Shown: piece by piece, positions 44,540 to 59,800 of the stretch
Position numbering within the stretch: position 1 is the stretch's first letter
Layout of the letters: the number at the start of each line of letters is the position of its first letter
Assembly: GCA_030760725.1 (NCBI GenBank)
Contig: JASWHV010000017.1
Span: forward strand, 9,712,959 to 9,776,958
Source: Neostapfia colusana
Lineage: Eukaryota > Streptophyta > Magnoliopsida > Poales > Poaceae
DNA length: 64,000 nucleotides
Direction: 5' to 3'
Made by a program: the position numbers and the translations under genes
Notes under the pieces: generated by a model
Database searches by the model: none
Told to the model about the DNA's origin: nothing
The model's input: only the letters and a program-made list of their open reading frames with translations

Positions 44540-47500
44540 GAGTGTTTTGCATGCGCGGATGGCCATCTAGATCCAAACCGGGAAAGTCGGTATAACTCTC
44601 AAACTCGGGTCTCGGCCGGCCGGACGGGGCCTTGACGAAATACACATCCGGACGGTGCAACTTCATGGTTTTGCATCTACGGATGGCCATCTGGGTCGAG
44701 ATAGGAAGGCTCGGGAAATCTTACAAACTCAGATCTCGGGCTGCCGGATAGGACCTAGATGGAATACACGATCGAACGGTGCAACTTGATGGTTTAACAT
44801 GGCCATCTGGGTCGAAATTGGGAAAGTTGGGAAAATTAATGAACTCGGGTCCCGGGACGGCGGACTGGACCTTGACGTAATACACGTTTGGATGGTGCAA
44901 CAGGATGATTTTGCATGCGCGGATGGCCATCTGGGTTAAAATCGAGAAAGTCGGTAGATTCGGTAAAACTCACAAACTCTGTCCCGGGAAGTCGAACACG
45001 ACCTTGACGGAATACATGTCCGGATGGAGCAACTTGATGGTTTTGCATGTGCGGATGGCTATCTAGGTCATAGACAGAAAAGTTGGGAAAACTCACAAAC
45101 TCTGTCCCAGGAAGCCGGACGCGACCTTGACGGAATACATGTCCGGAAGGTGCAACTTGGTGGTTTTGCATGTGCATATGGCCATCTAGGTCGTAGACAA
45201 AAAAGTTGGGAAAACTCACAAACTGGGGCGCCGGGCAGCCATACGGGACCTTTCCGGAATACACCTCCGGACGGTGCAACTTGATGGTTTTGCATGTGAG
45301 GATGGCCATCTGGATCAAAATCGAGAAAGTGGGGAAAGAAAGTAAAACTCACGAACTAAGGTCCAGGGTGGTTGGACGGGACATTAACAGAATGCACGTG
45401 TGGACGCTGCAACTTGATTGTTTTGCCTGCGCGGATGGCCATCTGGGTCAAAATCAGGATAGTCAGTAAAACAAACTCGAGTCCCTGGAGTCCGGACGGA
45501 ACCTTGATGTAAGTCACACCCGTTCAGTGCAACTTGATGGTTTCGCATGCACAGATGGCGATCTGGATTGAAATTAGGAACATCGGCCAAACTCACGAAC
45601 TCGGATCCCAGGTGGCCGAACGATACCTAGATGGAATAACCATCCGAATGGTGTACTTGAGTGTTTTGTATGCACGGATGGCCATCTGGATAAAAACCGG
45701 GAAAGTCGGTATAACTCTCAAACTGGGGTCTCGGTGGCCGGACATGGCCTTGACGAAATACACATTCGGATGGTGCAACTTCATGGTTTTGCATCCGCGG
45801 ATGGCCATCTGGGTCGAGATAGGAAGGCTCGGGAAAACTCACAAACTTGGGTCTCGGGCAACTGGACAGGACCTAGATGGAATACACGTTCGGACGGTGC
45901 AACTTGATGGTTTTACATGCGCGGATGGCCATCTGGATCGAAATTGGGAAAGTCGGGAAAATTAATGAACAAGGGTCCTGGGACGGCGGACTGGACCTTG
46001 ACGGAATACACGTTCGCATGGTGCAACAGGATGGTTTTGCACGCGTGGATGGCCATCTGGTTCAAAATCGAGAAAGTCGGTAAAACACACAAACTTTATC
46101 CCGGGAATCCTGATGCGACCTTGACAGAATACATGTCCGGATGGTGCAACTTGATGGTTTTGCATGTGCGCATGGCCATCTAGGTCGTAGACAAAAAAGT
46201 TGGGAAAACTCACAAACTGGGCAGCGGGATGGGACCTTTAAGGAATACACCTCTGGACGGTGCAACATGAAGGTTTTGCGTGTGCGTATGGCCATTTGGG
46301 TTGAAATCGGGAAAGCGGGGAAATTCAGTAAAACAAACTCTAGTCCCGGGAGTCCGGACGGGACCTTGATGTAAGTCACGTCCGTTCAATGCAACTTGAT
46401 GGTTTCGCATGCACGGATGGCGATCTGGATTGAAATTAGGAACGTCGGCCAAACTCACGAACTCGGGCCCCAGGTGGCCGAACGATACCTAGACGGAATA
46501 AACATCCGGATGGTGTAACTTGAGTGTTTTGTATGCACGGATGGCCATCTGGATCAAAACCGGGAAAGTCGGTATAACTCTCAAACTCGGGTCCCGGGCA
46601 GCCGGACAGGGCCTTGACGAAATACACATCCGGACGGTGCAACTTCATGGTATTGCATCCGCAGATGGCCATCTGGGTCGACATAGGAAGGCTCGGGAAA
46701 ACTCACAAACTCGGGTCTCGGGCGACTGGACAGGATCTAGAGGGAATACACGTTCAGAAGGTGCAACTTGATGGTTTTACATGCGCGGATGGCCATCTGG
46801 GTCGAAATTGGGAAAGTAGGGTAAATTAATGAACTTGGGTCCCGGGACGGCGGAATGGACCTTGACGGAATACATGTTCGGATGGTCCAGCAGGATGGTT
46901 TTGCATGCGCGGATGACCATCTTGGTCAAAATCGAGAAAGTCGGTAAATTTGGTAAAACTCACAAACTCTATCTCGGGAAGCCAGACGAGACCTTGACGG
47001 AATACATGTCCAGATGGTGCATCTTGATGGTTTTGCATGTGCGGATGGCCATCTAGGTCGTAGACAGAAAAGTTGGGAAAACTCACAAACTGGGCAGCCG
47101 GACAGGACCTTTAAGGAATACACCTCTGGACGTTGCAACATGATGGTTTTGCGTGTGCGGATGGCCATCTGGGTCGAAATCGGGAATGTGGGGAAAGTCA
47201 GTAAAACTCACGAACTCGGGTCCAGGGTGGTTGGACGGGACCTTTAAGGAATATACCTCCGGACGGTGCAACATGATGGTTTTGCGTGTGCGGATGGCCA
47301 TCTTGGTCGAAATCGGGAATGTGGGGAAAGTCAGCAAAACTCACAAACTCGGATCCAGGGTGGTTGGATGGGACATTAACAAAATGCACGTCTGGACGCT
47401 GCAACTTGATTGTTTTGCATGCGCGGATGTCCATCTGGGTCAAAATCCGGAAAGTCAGTAAAACAAACTCGAGTTCCGGGAGGCCGAACTGGACCTCGAC

Positions 47501-48521
47501 GGAATAAACGTTCGGATGGTGTAACTTGAGTGTTTTGCATGCGTGGATGGCCATCTGGATCCAAACCGGGAAAGTCGGTATAACTCTCAAACTCGGGTCT
47601 CGGGCGGCCGGACAGGGCCTTGACGAAATACACATCCGGACGGTGCAACTTCATGGTTTTGCATCCGCAGATGGCCATCTAGGTCGAGATAGGAAGGCTA
47701 GGGAAATCTTACAAACTCATGTCTCGGGCGGCCGGACAGGACCTAGATGGAATACAGATTCGGACGGTGCAACTTGATGGTTTTACATGCGCGGATGGCC
47801 ATTTGGGTCAAAATTCGGAAAGTTAGGAAAAGTAATGAACTCGGGTCCCGAGACGCCGGACAGGACCTTGACGGAATACACGTTCGGATGGTGCAACAGG
47901 ATGGTTTTGCATGCACGATGGCCATCTGGGTCAAAATCGAGAATGTCGGTAAATTTGGTTAATCTCACAAACTCTGTACCGGGAAGCCGGACGCGACCTT
48001 GACGGGATAAATGTTCGGATGGTGCAACTTGATGGTTTTGCATTTGCGGATGGCTATCTAGGTCGTAGATAGAAAAGTTGGGAAAACTCACAAACTGGGA
48101 AGCCGGACAGGACCTTTATGGAATACACCTCCGGACGGTACAACATGATGGTTTTGCGTGTGCGGATGGCCATGTGGGTCGAAATCGGGAAAGTGGGGAA
48201 AGTCAGTAAAACTCACGAACTCGGGTCCAGGGTGTTGGATGGGACATTAACAAAATGCACATCTGGACGCTACAACTTGATTGTTTTGCTTGCGCGGATG
48301 GCCATCTGGGTCAAAATCATGAAAGTCAGTAAAACAAACTCGAGTCCGGGAGTCCGGACGGGAACTTGATGTAAGTCACGTCCGTTCAGTGCAACTTTAT
48401 GGTTTCGAATGCACAGATGGCAATCTAGGTTGAAATTAGGAACGTCGGCCAAACTCACGAACTCGGGTCCCGAATGGCCAAACGGGACCTTGACGGAATA
48501 AACGTCCGGATGGTGTAACTT
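44540..48521 (+). repeat. Four-HOR super-repeat, copy 1
   Basis: Type-5 anchors at 44540, 45659, 46522, 47528 and 48522 give spacings 1119, 863, 1006 and 994. The first HOR carries extra type-8/type-1 monomers (about 45000-45240). The second has a fused type-2/type-3 monomer (about 46310). The third has a hybrid type-1/type-2 monomer (about 47240) and a fused type-3/type-4 (about 47480). Confidence 0.88.
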
Positions 48522-51500
48522 GAGTGTTTTGCATGCGTGGATGGCCATCTGGATCCGAACCGGGAAAGTCGGTATAACCCTCAAACTCGGGTCTCGGGCG
48601 GCCGGACGGGGCTTTGATGAAATACACATCCGGATGGTGCAACTTCATGGTTTTGTATCCGCGGATGGCCATCTGGGTCGAGATAGGAAGGCTCCAAAAA
48701 ACTCACAAACTCGGATCTCGGGCGGCCGGACAGGACCTAGATGGAATACACGTTTGGACGGTGCAACTTGATGGTTTTACTTGCACCGATGACCATCTCG
48801 GTCGAAATTGGGAAAGTTGGGAAAATTAATGAACTCGGGTCCCGGGACAGCTGACTGGACCTTAACGGAATACACATTCGGATGGTGCACAGGATGGTTT
48901 TGCATGCGCGGATGGCCATCTGTGTCAAAATCGAGAAAGTCGGTAGATTCGGTAATAGTCACAAACACTGTCCGGGAAGACGAACGCGACCTTGACGGAA
49001 TACATGTCCGGATGGTGCAACTTGATAGTTTTGCATGTGCGGGTGGCCATCTAGGTCGTAGACAGAAAAGTTGGGAAAACTCACAAACTCTGTCCCCGGA
49101 AGCCGGACGCGACCTTGACGGAATACATGTCCGGAAGGTGCAACTTGGTGGTTTTGCATGTGCGGATGGCCATCTAGGACGTAGACAAAAAAGTTGGGAA
49201 AACTCACAAACTGGGGCGCCGGGCAGACGGACGGGACCTTTCCGGAATACACCTCCGGACGGTGCAACTTGATGGTTTTGCATGTGCGGATGGCCATCTG
49301 GGTCAAAATCGAGAAAGTGGGGAAAGAAAGTAAAACTCACGAACTAAGATCCAGGGTGGTTGGACGGGACATTAACAGAATGCACGTGTGGACGCTGCAA
49401 CTTGATTGTTTTGCCTGCGCGGATGGCCATCTGGGTCAAAATCAGGAAAGTCAGTAAAACAAACTCGAGTCCCTGGAGTCCGGACGGAACCTTGATGTAA
49501 GTCACACCCGTTCAGTGCAACTTGATGGTTTCGCATGCACAGATGGCGATCTGGATTGAAATTAGGAACATCGGCCAAACTCACGAACTCGGGTCCTAGG
49601 TGGCCGAACGATACCTAGACGGAATAAACATTTGAATGGTGTAACTAGAGTGTTTTGTATGCACATATGGCCATCTGGATAAAAACCGGGAAAGTCGGTA
49701 TAACTCTCAAACTCGGGTCTCGGGCGGCCGGACAGGGCCTTGACGAAATACACATTCGGATGGTGCAACTTCATGGTTTTGCATCCGCGGATGGCCATCT
49801 GAGTCGAGATAGGAAGGCTCGGGAAAACTCATAAACTTGGGTCTCGGGCAACTGGACAGGACCTAGATGGAATACACGTTCGGACGGTGCAACTTGATGG
49901 TTTTACATGCGCGGATGGCCATCTGGATCGAAATTGGGAATGTCGTGAAAATTAATGAACAAGGGTCCCGGGACGGCGGACTGGACCTTGACGGAATACA
50001 CGTTCGGATGGTGCAACAGGATGGTTTTGCATGCGTGGATGGCCATCTGGTTCAAAATCGAGAAAGTCGGTAAAACACACAAACTTTATCCCGGGAAGCC
50101 TGACGCGACCTTGACAGAATACATGTCCGGATGGTGCAACTTGATGGCTTTGCATGTGCGGATGGCCATCTAAGTCGTAGACAAAAAAGTTGGGAAAACT
50201 CACAAACTGGGCAGCCGGATGGGACCTTTAAGGAATACACCTCTGGACGGTGCAACATGAAGGTTTTGCGTGTGCGTATGGCCATTTGGGTCGAAATCGG
50301 GAATGCGGGGAAATTCAGTAAAACAAACTCTAGTCCCGGGAGTCCGGACGGGACCTTGATGTAAGTCACGTCCGTTCAGTGCAACTTGATGGTTTCGCAT
50401 GCACGGATGGCGATCTGAATTGAAATTAGGAACGTCGGCCAAACTCACGAACTCGGGTCCCAGGTGGCCGAACGATACCTAGACAGAATAAACATCCGGA
50501 TGGTGTAACTTGAGTGTTTTGTATGCACGGATGGCCATCTGGATCAAAACCGGAAAAGTCGGTATAACTCTCAAACTCGGGTCCCGGGCGGCCGGACAGG
50601 GCCTTGACGAAATACACATCCGGACGGTGCAACTTCATGGTTTTGCATCCGCGGATGGCCATCTGGGACGAGATATGATGGCTCGCGAAAACTCACAAAC
50701 TCGGGTCTTGGGCGACCGGACAGGACCTAGAGGGAATACACGTTCGGAAGGTGCAACTTGATGGTTTTACATGCGCAGATGGCCATCTGGGTCGAAATTG
50801 GGAAAGTAGGAAAAATTAATGAACTCGGGTCCCGGGACGGCGGACTGGACCTTGACGGAATACATGTTCGGATGGTCCAGCAGGATGGCTTTGCATGCGC
50901 AGATGACCATCTTGGTCAAAATCGAGAAAGTCGGTAAATTTGGTAAAACTCACAAACTCTATCTCGGGAAGCCAGACGAGACCTTGACGGAATACATGTC
51001 TAGATGGTGCATCTTGATGGTTTTGCATGTGCGGATGGCCATCTAGGTCGTAGACAGAAAAGTTGGGAAAACTCACAAACTGGGCAGCCGGACAGGACCT
51101 TTAAGGAATACACCTCTGGACGTTGCAACATGATGGTTTTGCGTGTGCGGATGGCCATCTGGGTCGAAATCTGGAATGTGGGGAAAGTCAGTAAAACTTA
51201 CGAACTCGGGTCCAGGGTGGTTGGACGGGACCTTTAAGTAATATTCCTCCGGACGGTGCAACATGATGGTTTTGCGTGTGCGGATGGCCATTTTAGTCGA
51301 AATCGGGAATGTGGGGAAAGTCAGCAAAACTCACAAACTCGGGTCCAGGGTGGTTGGATGGGACATTAACAAAATGCACGTCTGGATGCTGCAACTTGAT
51401 TGTTTTGCATGCGCAGATGGCCATCTGGGTCAAAATCCGGAAATTCAGTAAAACAAACTCGAGTCTCGGGAGGCCGAACGGGACCTTGACGGAATAAACG

Positions 51501-52511
51501 TTCGGATGGTGTAACTTGAGTGTTTTGCATGCGTGGATGGCCATCTGGATCCAAACCGGGAAAGTCGGTATAACTCTCAAACTCGGGTCTCGGGCGGCCG
51601 GACAGGGCCTTAACGAAATACACATCTGGACGGTGCAACTTCATGGTTTTGCATCCGCAGATGGCCATCTAGGTCGAGATAGGAAGGCTCAGGAAATCTT
51701 ACAAACTCAGGTCTTGGGCGGCCGGACAGGACCTAGATGGAATACAGATTCAGACGGTGCAACTTGATGGCTTTACATGCGCAGATGGCCATTTGGGTCA
51801 AAATTCAGAAAGTTAGGAAAATTAATGAACTCAGGTCCCGAGACGCCGGACAGGACCTTGACGGAATACACGTTCGGATGGTGCAACAGGATTGTTTTGC
51901 ATGCACGATGGCCATCTGGGTCAAAATCAAGAATGTCGGTAAATTCGGTTAAACTCACAAACTCTGTCCCGGGAAGCCGGACGCGACCTTGACGGGATAA
52001 ATGTTCGGATGGTGCAACTTGATGGTTTTGCATTTGCGGATGGCTATCTAGGTCGTAGATAGAAAAGTTGGGAAAACTCACAAACTGGGAAGCCGGACAG
52101 GACCTTTACGGAATACACCTCCGGACGGTACAACATTATGGTTTTGCGTGTACGGATGGCCATGTGGGTCGAAATCGGGAAAGTGGGAAAAGTCAGTAAA
52201 ACTCACGAACTCGGGTCCAGGGTGTTGGACGGGACATTAACAAAATGCACGTCTGGACGCTACAACTTGATTGTTTTGCTTGCGCGGATGGCCATCTGGG
52301 TCAAAATCAGGAAAGTCAGTAAAACAAACTCGAGTCTGGGAGTCCGGATGGGAACTTGATGTAAGTCACGTCCGTTCAGTGCAACTTTATGGTTTTGAAT
52401 GCACGGATGGCGATCTAGGTTGAAATTACGAACGTCGGCCAAACTCACGAACTCGGGTCCCGAATGGCCAAACGGGACCTTGACGGAATAAACGTCCGGA
52501 TGGTGTAATTT
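48522..52511 (+). repeat. Four-HOR super-repeat, copy 2
   Basis: Anchors at 48522, 49648, 50512, 51518 and 52512 give spacings 1126, 864, 1006 and 994. This repeats the irregular pattern of copy 1 with a period of 3982-3990 bp and the same monomer fusions. A third copy starts at 52512 and departs from the pattern by about 53.3 kb. Confidence 0.88.
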
Positions 52512-53859
52512 GAGTGTTTTGCATGCGCGGATGGCCATCTGGATCCAAACCGGGAAAGTCGGTATAACCCTCAAACTCGGGTATCGGGCGGCCGGACGGG
52601 GCATTGATGAAATACACATCCGGACGGTGCAACTTCATGGTTTTGCATCCGCGGATGGCCATCTGGGTCAAGATAGGAAGGCTCGGGAAAAAACACAAAC
52701 TCGGGTCTCGGGCTGCCGGACAGGACCTAAATGGAATACACGTTCGGACGGTGCAACTTGATGGTTTTACATGCGCCGATGGTCATCTGGGTCGAAAATG
52801 GGAAAGTTGGGAAAATTAATGAACTCGGGTCCCGGGCCAGCGGACTGGACCTTGACGGAATACACGTTTGGATGGTGCAACAGGATGGTTTTGCATGCGC
52901 GGATGGTCATCTGGGTCAAAATCGAGAAAGTCGCTAGATTCGGTAAAACTTACAACCTCTGTTTCGGGAAGCCGAACGCGACCTTGACGGAATACATGTC
53001 CGGTTGGTGCAACTTGATGGTTTTGGATGTGCGGATGGCCATCTAGCTTGTAGACAGAAAAGTTGGGAAAACTCACAAACTCTGTCCCGGGAAGCCGGAC
53101 GTGACCTTGACGGAATTCATGTTCGGATGGTGCAACTTGATGGTTTTGCATGTGCGGATGGCCATCTAGGGCGTAGACAGAAAAGTTGGGAAAACTCACA
53201 AACTGGAGCGCCGGACAGCCGGACGGGACCTTTACGGAATACACCTCCGGACGGTGCAACTTGATGGTTTTGCGTGTGCGGATGGCCATCTAGGCCAAAA
53301 TCGGGAAAGTGGAGAAAGTCAGTAAAACTCATGAAATCAGGTCCAGGGTGGTTGCACGGGACATTAACAGAATACACGTGTGGACACTGCAACTTGATTG
53401 TTTTGCATGCGTGGATGCCATCTGGGTCAAAATCAGGAAAGTCAGTAAAACAAACTCGAGTCATGGGAGTCCGGACGGGACCTTGAAGTAAGTCACATCC
53501 GTTCTGTGCAACTTGATGGTTTTGCATGCACGGATGGCGATCTGGGTTGAAATTGGGAACGTCGGCCAAACTCACGAACTCGGGTCCCGGGTGGCTGAAC
53601 GGGAACTGGATGGAATAAACGTTCGGATGGTGTAACTTGAGTGTTTTGTATGCGGGGATGGCCATCTGGATCCAAACTGGGAAAGTCGGTATAACTCTCA
53701 AAATTGGGTCTCAGGCGGCCTGACGTGCCCTTGACGAAATACACATCCGGACCGTGCAACTTCATGGTTTTGCATCCGCGGACCGGCCAAACTAACGAAC
53801 TCGGGTCCCAGGATGGCCGAACGATACCTAGATGGAATAAACATCTGGATGGTGTAACT

Positions 53860-56800
53860 TCAGTAATTTTTATGCACGGATGGCCATCTGGATCAAAACC
53901 GGGAAAGTCGGTATAACTCTCAAACTCGGGTCTCGGGCGGCCGGACGGGGCCTTGACGAAATACACATCCGGACGCTGCAACTTCATGTTTTTGCATCCG
54001 CGGATGGCCATCTGGGTCGAGATAGGAAGGCACGGGAAAACTCACAAACTCGGGTCTCGGGCAGCCGGACAGGACCTAGATGGAATACACGTTCCGACGG
54101 TGCAACTTGATGGTTTTACATGCGCGGATGGCCATTTGGGTCGAAATTGGGAAAGTTGGGAAAATTAATGAACTCGGGTCCCGGGACGACGGACTAGGTC
54201 TTGACGGAATACATGTTCGGATGGTGCAACAGGATGGTTTTGCATGCGCGGATGGCCATCTGGGTCAAAATCGAGAAATTCGGTAAAACTCAAAAACTCT
54301 GTCCCGGGAAGCCGGACGCGACCTTGAGATAATACATGTCCGGATGGTGTAACTTAATGGTTTTGAATGTGAGAATGGCTTTCTAGGTCATAGACAGAAA
54401 AGTTGGGAACACTCACAAACTGTGAAGCCGGACGGGACCTTTACGGAATACAACTCCGGACGGTGCAACATGATGGTTTTGCGTGTGCGGATGGCCATCT
54501 AGGTCAAAATCGAAAAAGTGGGGAAAGTCAGTAAAACTCATTAACTCGGGTCCAGGATGGTTAGATGGGACATTAACAAAATGCACGTCTGGACGCTACA
54601 ACTTGATTGTTTTGCTTGCGCGGATGGCCATCTGGGTTAAAATCAGGAAAGTCAGTAAAAAAACTCGAGTCCCGGGAGGCCGAACAGGGATCTTAATGTA
54701 AGTCACGTCCGTTTAGTGCAACTTGATGGTTTCGCATGCATGGATGACGATCTGGGTTAAAATTAGGAACGTCGGCCAAACTCACGAACTCGGGTTCCGG
54801 GTGGCCGAAAGGGACCTTGATGGAATAAACGCCCGGATGGTGTAATTTGAGTGTTTTGCATGCGCAGATGGCCATCTGGATCCAAACCGGGAAAGTCAGT
54901 ATAACCCTCACACTCGGGTCTCGGGCGGCCGGACGGGGCCTTGATGAAATACACATCCATACGGTGCAACTTGATGGTTTTGCATCCACGGATGGTCATC
55001 TGGGTTGTGATAGGAAGGCTCGGGAAAACTCACAAACTCGGGTCTCGAGCAGCCGGACAGGACCTAGATGGAATACACGTTCGGATGGTGCAACTTGATG
55101 GTTTTACATGCGCCGATGGCCATCTGGGTTGAAATTGGGAAAGTTGGGAAAATTAATAAACTCGGGTCCCGGGACGGCGGACTGGAACTTGACGGAATGC
55201 ACGTTCAGATGGTGCAACAAGATGGTTTTGCATGCGCGGATGGCCATCTGGGTCAAAATCGAGAAAGTCGGTAAATTCAGTAAAACTCACAAACTCTGTC
55301 CCGGGAAGCCGGACGTGACCTTGATGGTTTTGCATGTGCGGATGGCCATCTAGGTCGTAGACAGAAAAGTTTGGAAAACTCACAAACTGGGAAGTCGGAT
55401 GGGACCTTTACGGAATACACCTCCGGACGGTGTAACATGATGGTTTTACGTGTGCAGATGGCCATCTTGGTCGAAATCGAGAAAGTGGGGAAAGTCAGTA
55501 AAACTTAGAACTCAGGTCTAGGGTGGTTGGACAGGACATTAACAAAATGCATGTCTGGACGCTGCAACTTCATTGTTTTGCATGCGCGGATGGACATCTG
55601 GGTCAAAATAAGGAAAGTCAGTAAAACAAACTCGAGTCCCGGGAGGCCGGACGGGGACCTTGATGTAAGTCACGTCCGTTCAGTGCAACTTGATGGTTTC
55701 GCATGCACGGATGGCGATCTGGGTTGAAATTAGGAACGTCGGCCGAAGTCACGAACTCGTGTCCCGGGTGGCCGAACGGGACCTTGACGGAATAAACGTC
55801 CGGATGTTTTAACTTGAGTGTTTTGCATGCAAGGATGGTCATCTGGATCCAAACCAAGAATGTTGGTATAACTATCAAACTCGGGTCTCGGCCGGCCGGA
55901 CGGGGCCTTGACGAAATACACATGCAGACGGTGCAACTTCATGATTTTGCATCTGCGGATGGCCATTTGGGTCGAGATAGGAAGGCTCGGGAAAACTCAC
56001 AAACTCGGGTCTCGGGTGGCCGGACAGGACATAGATGAAATACACGTTTGGACGGCCTAACTTGATGGTTTACATGAGCGGATGGCCATCTGGGTCGAAA
56101 TTGGGAAAATTAATGAACTCGGGTCCTGTGACGGTGGACTGGACCTTGACGGAATACACGTTCGGATGGTGCAACACGATCGTTTTGCATGCGCGGATGG
56201 CCATCTGGGTCAAAATCGAGAAAGTCAGGAAATTCGGTAAAACTCACAAACTCTGTCCCGGGAAGCCAGACTCGACCTTGATGGTTTTGCATGTGCGGAT
56301 GGCCAACTTGGTCGTAGACAGAAAAGTTGGGAAAACTCACAAACTGGGCAGACAGACGGGACCTTTACGGAATACACCTCCGGACGGTACAACATGATGG
56401 TTTTGCGTGTGCGGATGGCCATCTGGCTCAAAATCGGGAAAGTGGGGAAGTCAGTAAAACTCACGAACTCGGGTCCAGCGTGGTTGGACGGGACATTAAC
56501 AAAATGCACGTTTGGACGCTGCAACTTGATTGTTTTGCATGCACGGATGGCCATCTGGGTCAAAATCAAGAAAGTCAGTAAAACAAACTCGAGTCCCGGG
56601 AGGACGGATGGGGACCTTGATGTAAGTCACGTCCGTTCAGTGCAACTTAATGGTTTCGCATGCACGGATGGCCATCTCGGTTGAAATTAGGAACGTCGGC
56701 CAAACTCACGAACTCGGGTCCCTGGTGGCCGACGGGATCTTGACGGAATAAACGTCCGGATGGTGTAACTTGAGTGTTTTGCATGCACAGATGGCCATCT

Positions 56801-59800
56801 GGATCCAAACCGGGAATGTCGGTATAACTTCAAAACTCGGGTCTTGGGCGGCCGTACGGGGCCTTGACGAAATACACATCCGGACGGTGCAACTTCATGG
56901 TTTTACATCAGCGGATGGCCATCTGGGTCGAGATAGGAAGGCTCGGGAAAACTCACAAACTCGGATCTCGGGCGGCCAGACAGGACCTAGATGGAATACA
57001 TGTTCGGATGGTGCAACTTGATGGTTTTACATGAGCGGATGGCCATCTGGGTCGAACCTGGGAAAGTTGGGAAAATTAATGAACTCGGGTCCCGTGACGG
57101 CGGACTGGACCTTGACGGAATACGCGTTCGGATAGTGCAACAGGATCGTTTTGCATGCACGGATGGCATTCTGGGTCAAAATCGAGGAAGTCGGTAAATT
57201 CGGTAAAACTCACAAACTCTGTCCTGGGAAGCCGGACGTGACCTTGATGGTTTTGCATGTGCGGATGGCCATCTAGGTCGTAGACAGAAAAGTTGGGAAA
57301 ACTCACAAACTGGGGCACCAGGCAGCCGGACAGGACCTTTATGGAATACACCTCCGGACAGTGCAACATGATAGTTTTGCGTGTGCGGATGGCCATCTGG
57401 GTCTAAATCGGGAAAGTGGGGAAGTCAGTAAAACTCACGAACTCGGGTCTAGGGTGGTTGGACGGGACATTAACAAAATGCACGTCTGAACGCTGCAACT
57501 TGATTATTTTGCATGTGCGGATGGCCATCTGGGTCAAAATTAGTAAAGTCAGTAAAACAAACTCGAGTCCCGGGAGGCTGGACGGGGACCTTGATGTAAG
57601 TCATGTCCGTTCAGTGCAACTTGATGGTTTCGCATGCACAGATGACGATCTAGGATGAAATTAGGAATGTCGACCAAACTCACGAACTCGCATCCCGGGT
57701 GGCCGAACGGGACCTTGATGGAATAAACGTCTGGATGGTGTAACTTGATTGTTTTGTATGCGCCGATGGCATCTGTATCCAAACCGGGATAGACGGTATA
57801 ACTCTCAAACTCTGGTCTCGGACCGCCGGACGAAGCCTTGACGAAATACACATCCGGACGGTGCAACTTCATGGTTTTGCATCCGTGGATGATCATCTGG
57901 GTCGAGATAGGAAGGCTCGGGTAAAATCACAAACTCGGGTCTCGGGCGGCCGGACAGGACTTAGATGGAATACACGTTCGGACGGTGCAACTTGATGGTT
58001 TTACATGAGCCTATGGCCATCTAGGTCGAAATTTGGTAAAGTCAAGAAAATTAATGAACTCGGGTCCCGTGACGGCGGACTGGACCTTGACGGAATACAA
58101 GTTCGGATGGTACAACAGGATGGTTTTGCATGCGCGGATAACCATCTGGGTCAAAATCGAGAAAGTCAGTAAATTCGGTAAAACTCAGAAACTCTGTCCC
58201 GGGAAGCCGGACGCGACCTTGATGGTTTTGCATGTGCGGATGGCCATCTAGGTCGTAGATAGAATAGTTGTGAAAACTCACAAACTGGGGCGTCGGGCCA
58301 TCCGAACGAGACCTTTACGGAATACACCTCCGGACGGTGCAACATGATGGTTTTGCGTGTGCAGATGGCCATCTGGGTCGAAATCGGGAAAGTGGGGAAA
58401 ATCAGTAAAACTCACGAACTCGGGTCCAGGGTGGTTGGACTGGACATTAACAAAATGCACGTCTGGACGCTGCAACTTGATTGTTTTGCATGCGCGGATG
58501 GCCATCCGGGTCAAAATCAGGAAAGTCTGTAAAACAAACTCGAGTCCTGGGAGGCCGGACGGGGACCTTAATGTAAGTCACGTCCGTTCAGTGCTACTTG
58601 ATGGTTTCGCATGCACGGATGGCGATCTGGGATGAAATTAGGAACATCGGTCAAACTCACGACTCGGGTCCCGGGTGGCCAAACGGGACCTTGACGGAAT
58701 AAACGTCTAGATGGTGTAACTTGAGTGTTTTGTATGCGTGGATGGCCATATGGATCCAAACTGTGAAAGACGGTATAACTCTCAAACTCGGGTCTCGGAC
58801 CACCGGACGAAGCCTTGACGAAATACACATCCGGACGGTGCAACTTCATGGTTTTGCATCCGTGGATGGTCATCTGGGTCGATATAGGAAGGCTCGGGTA
58901 AAATCACAAACTCGGGTCTCGGGCGGCCGTACAGGACTTAGATGGAATACACATTCGGACGGTGCAACTTGATGGTTTTACATGAGCCTATGGCCATCTG
59001 GGTCGAAATTGGGAAAGTTAAGAAAATTAATGAACTCGGGTCCCGTGACGGCGGACTGGACCTTGACGGAATACACGTTCGGATGGTGCAACAGGATGGT
59101 TTTCCATGCGCGGATAACCATCTGGGTTAAAATCGAGAAAGTCGGTAAATTTGGTAAAACTCACAAACTCTGTCCCGGGAAGCCGGACGCGACCTTGATG
59201 GTTTTGCATGTGCGGATGGCCATCTCGGTCGTAGATAGAATAGTTGTGAAAACTCACAAACTGGGGCGCCGGGCCATCCGAACGAGACCTTTACGGAATA
59301 CACCTCCGGGCGGTGCAACATGATGGTTTTGCGTGTGCGGATGGCCATCTGGGCCGAAATCGGGAAAGTGGGGAAAATCAGTAAAACTCACGAACTCGCG
59401 TCCAGGGTGGTTCGACGGGACATTAATAAAATGCACGTCTGGACGCTGCAACTTGATTGTTTTGCATGCGCGGATGGCCATCCGGGTCAAAATCAGGAAA
59501 GTCAGTAAAACAAACTCGAGTCCCGGAAGGCCGGACGGGGACCTTAATGTAAGTCACGTCCGTTCAGTGCTACTTCATGGTTTCGCGTGCACGAATGGCG
59601 ATCTGGGATGAAATTAGGAACGTCGGTCAAACTCAAGACTCGGGTCCCGGGTGCCCGAACGGGATCTTGACGGAATAAACGTCTAGATGGTGTAACTTAA
59701 GTGTTTTGTATGCGCGGTTGGCCATATGGATCCAAACTGTGAAAGACGGTATAACTCTCAAACTCGGGTCTCGGACCACCGGACGAAGCCTTGACGAAAT

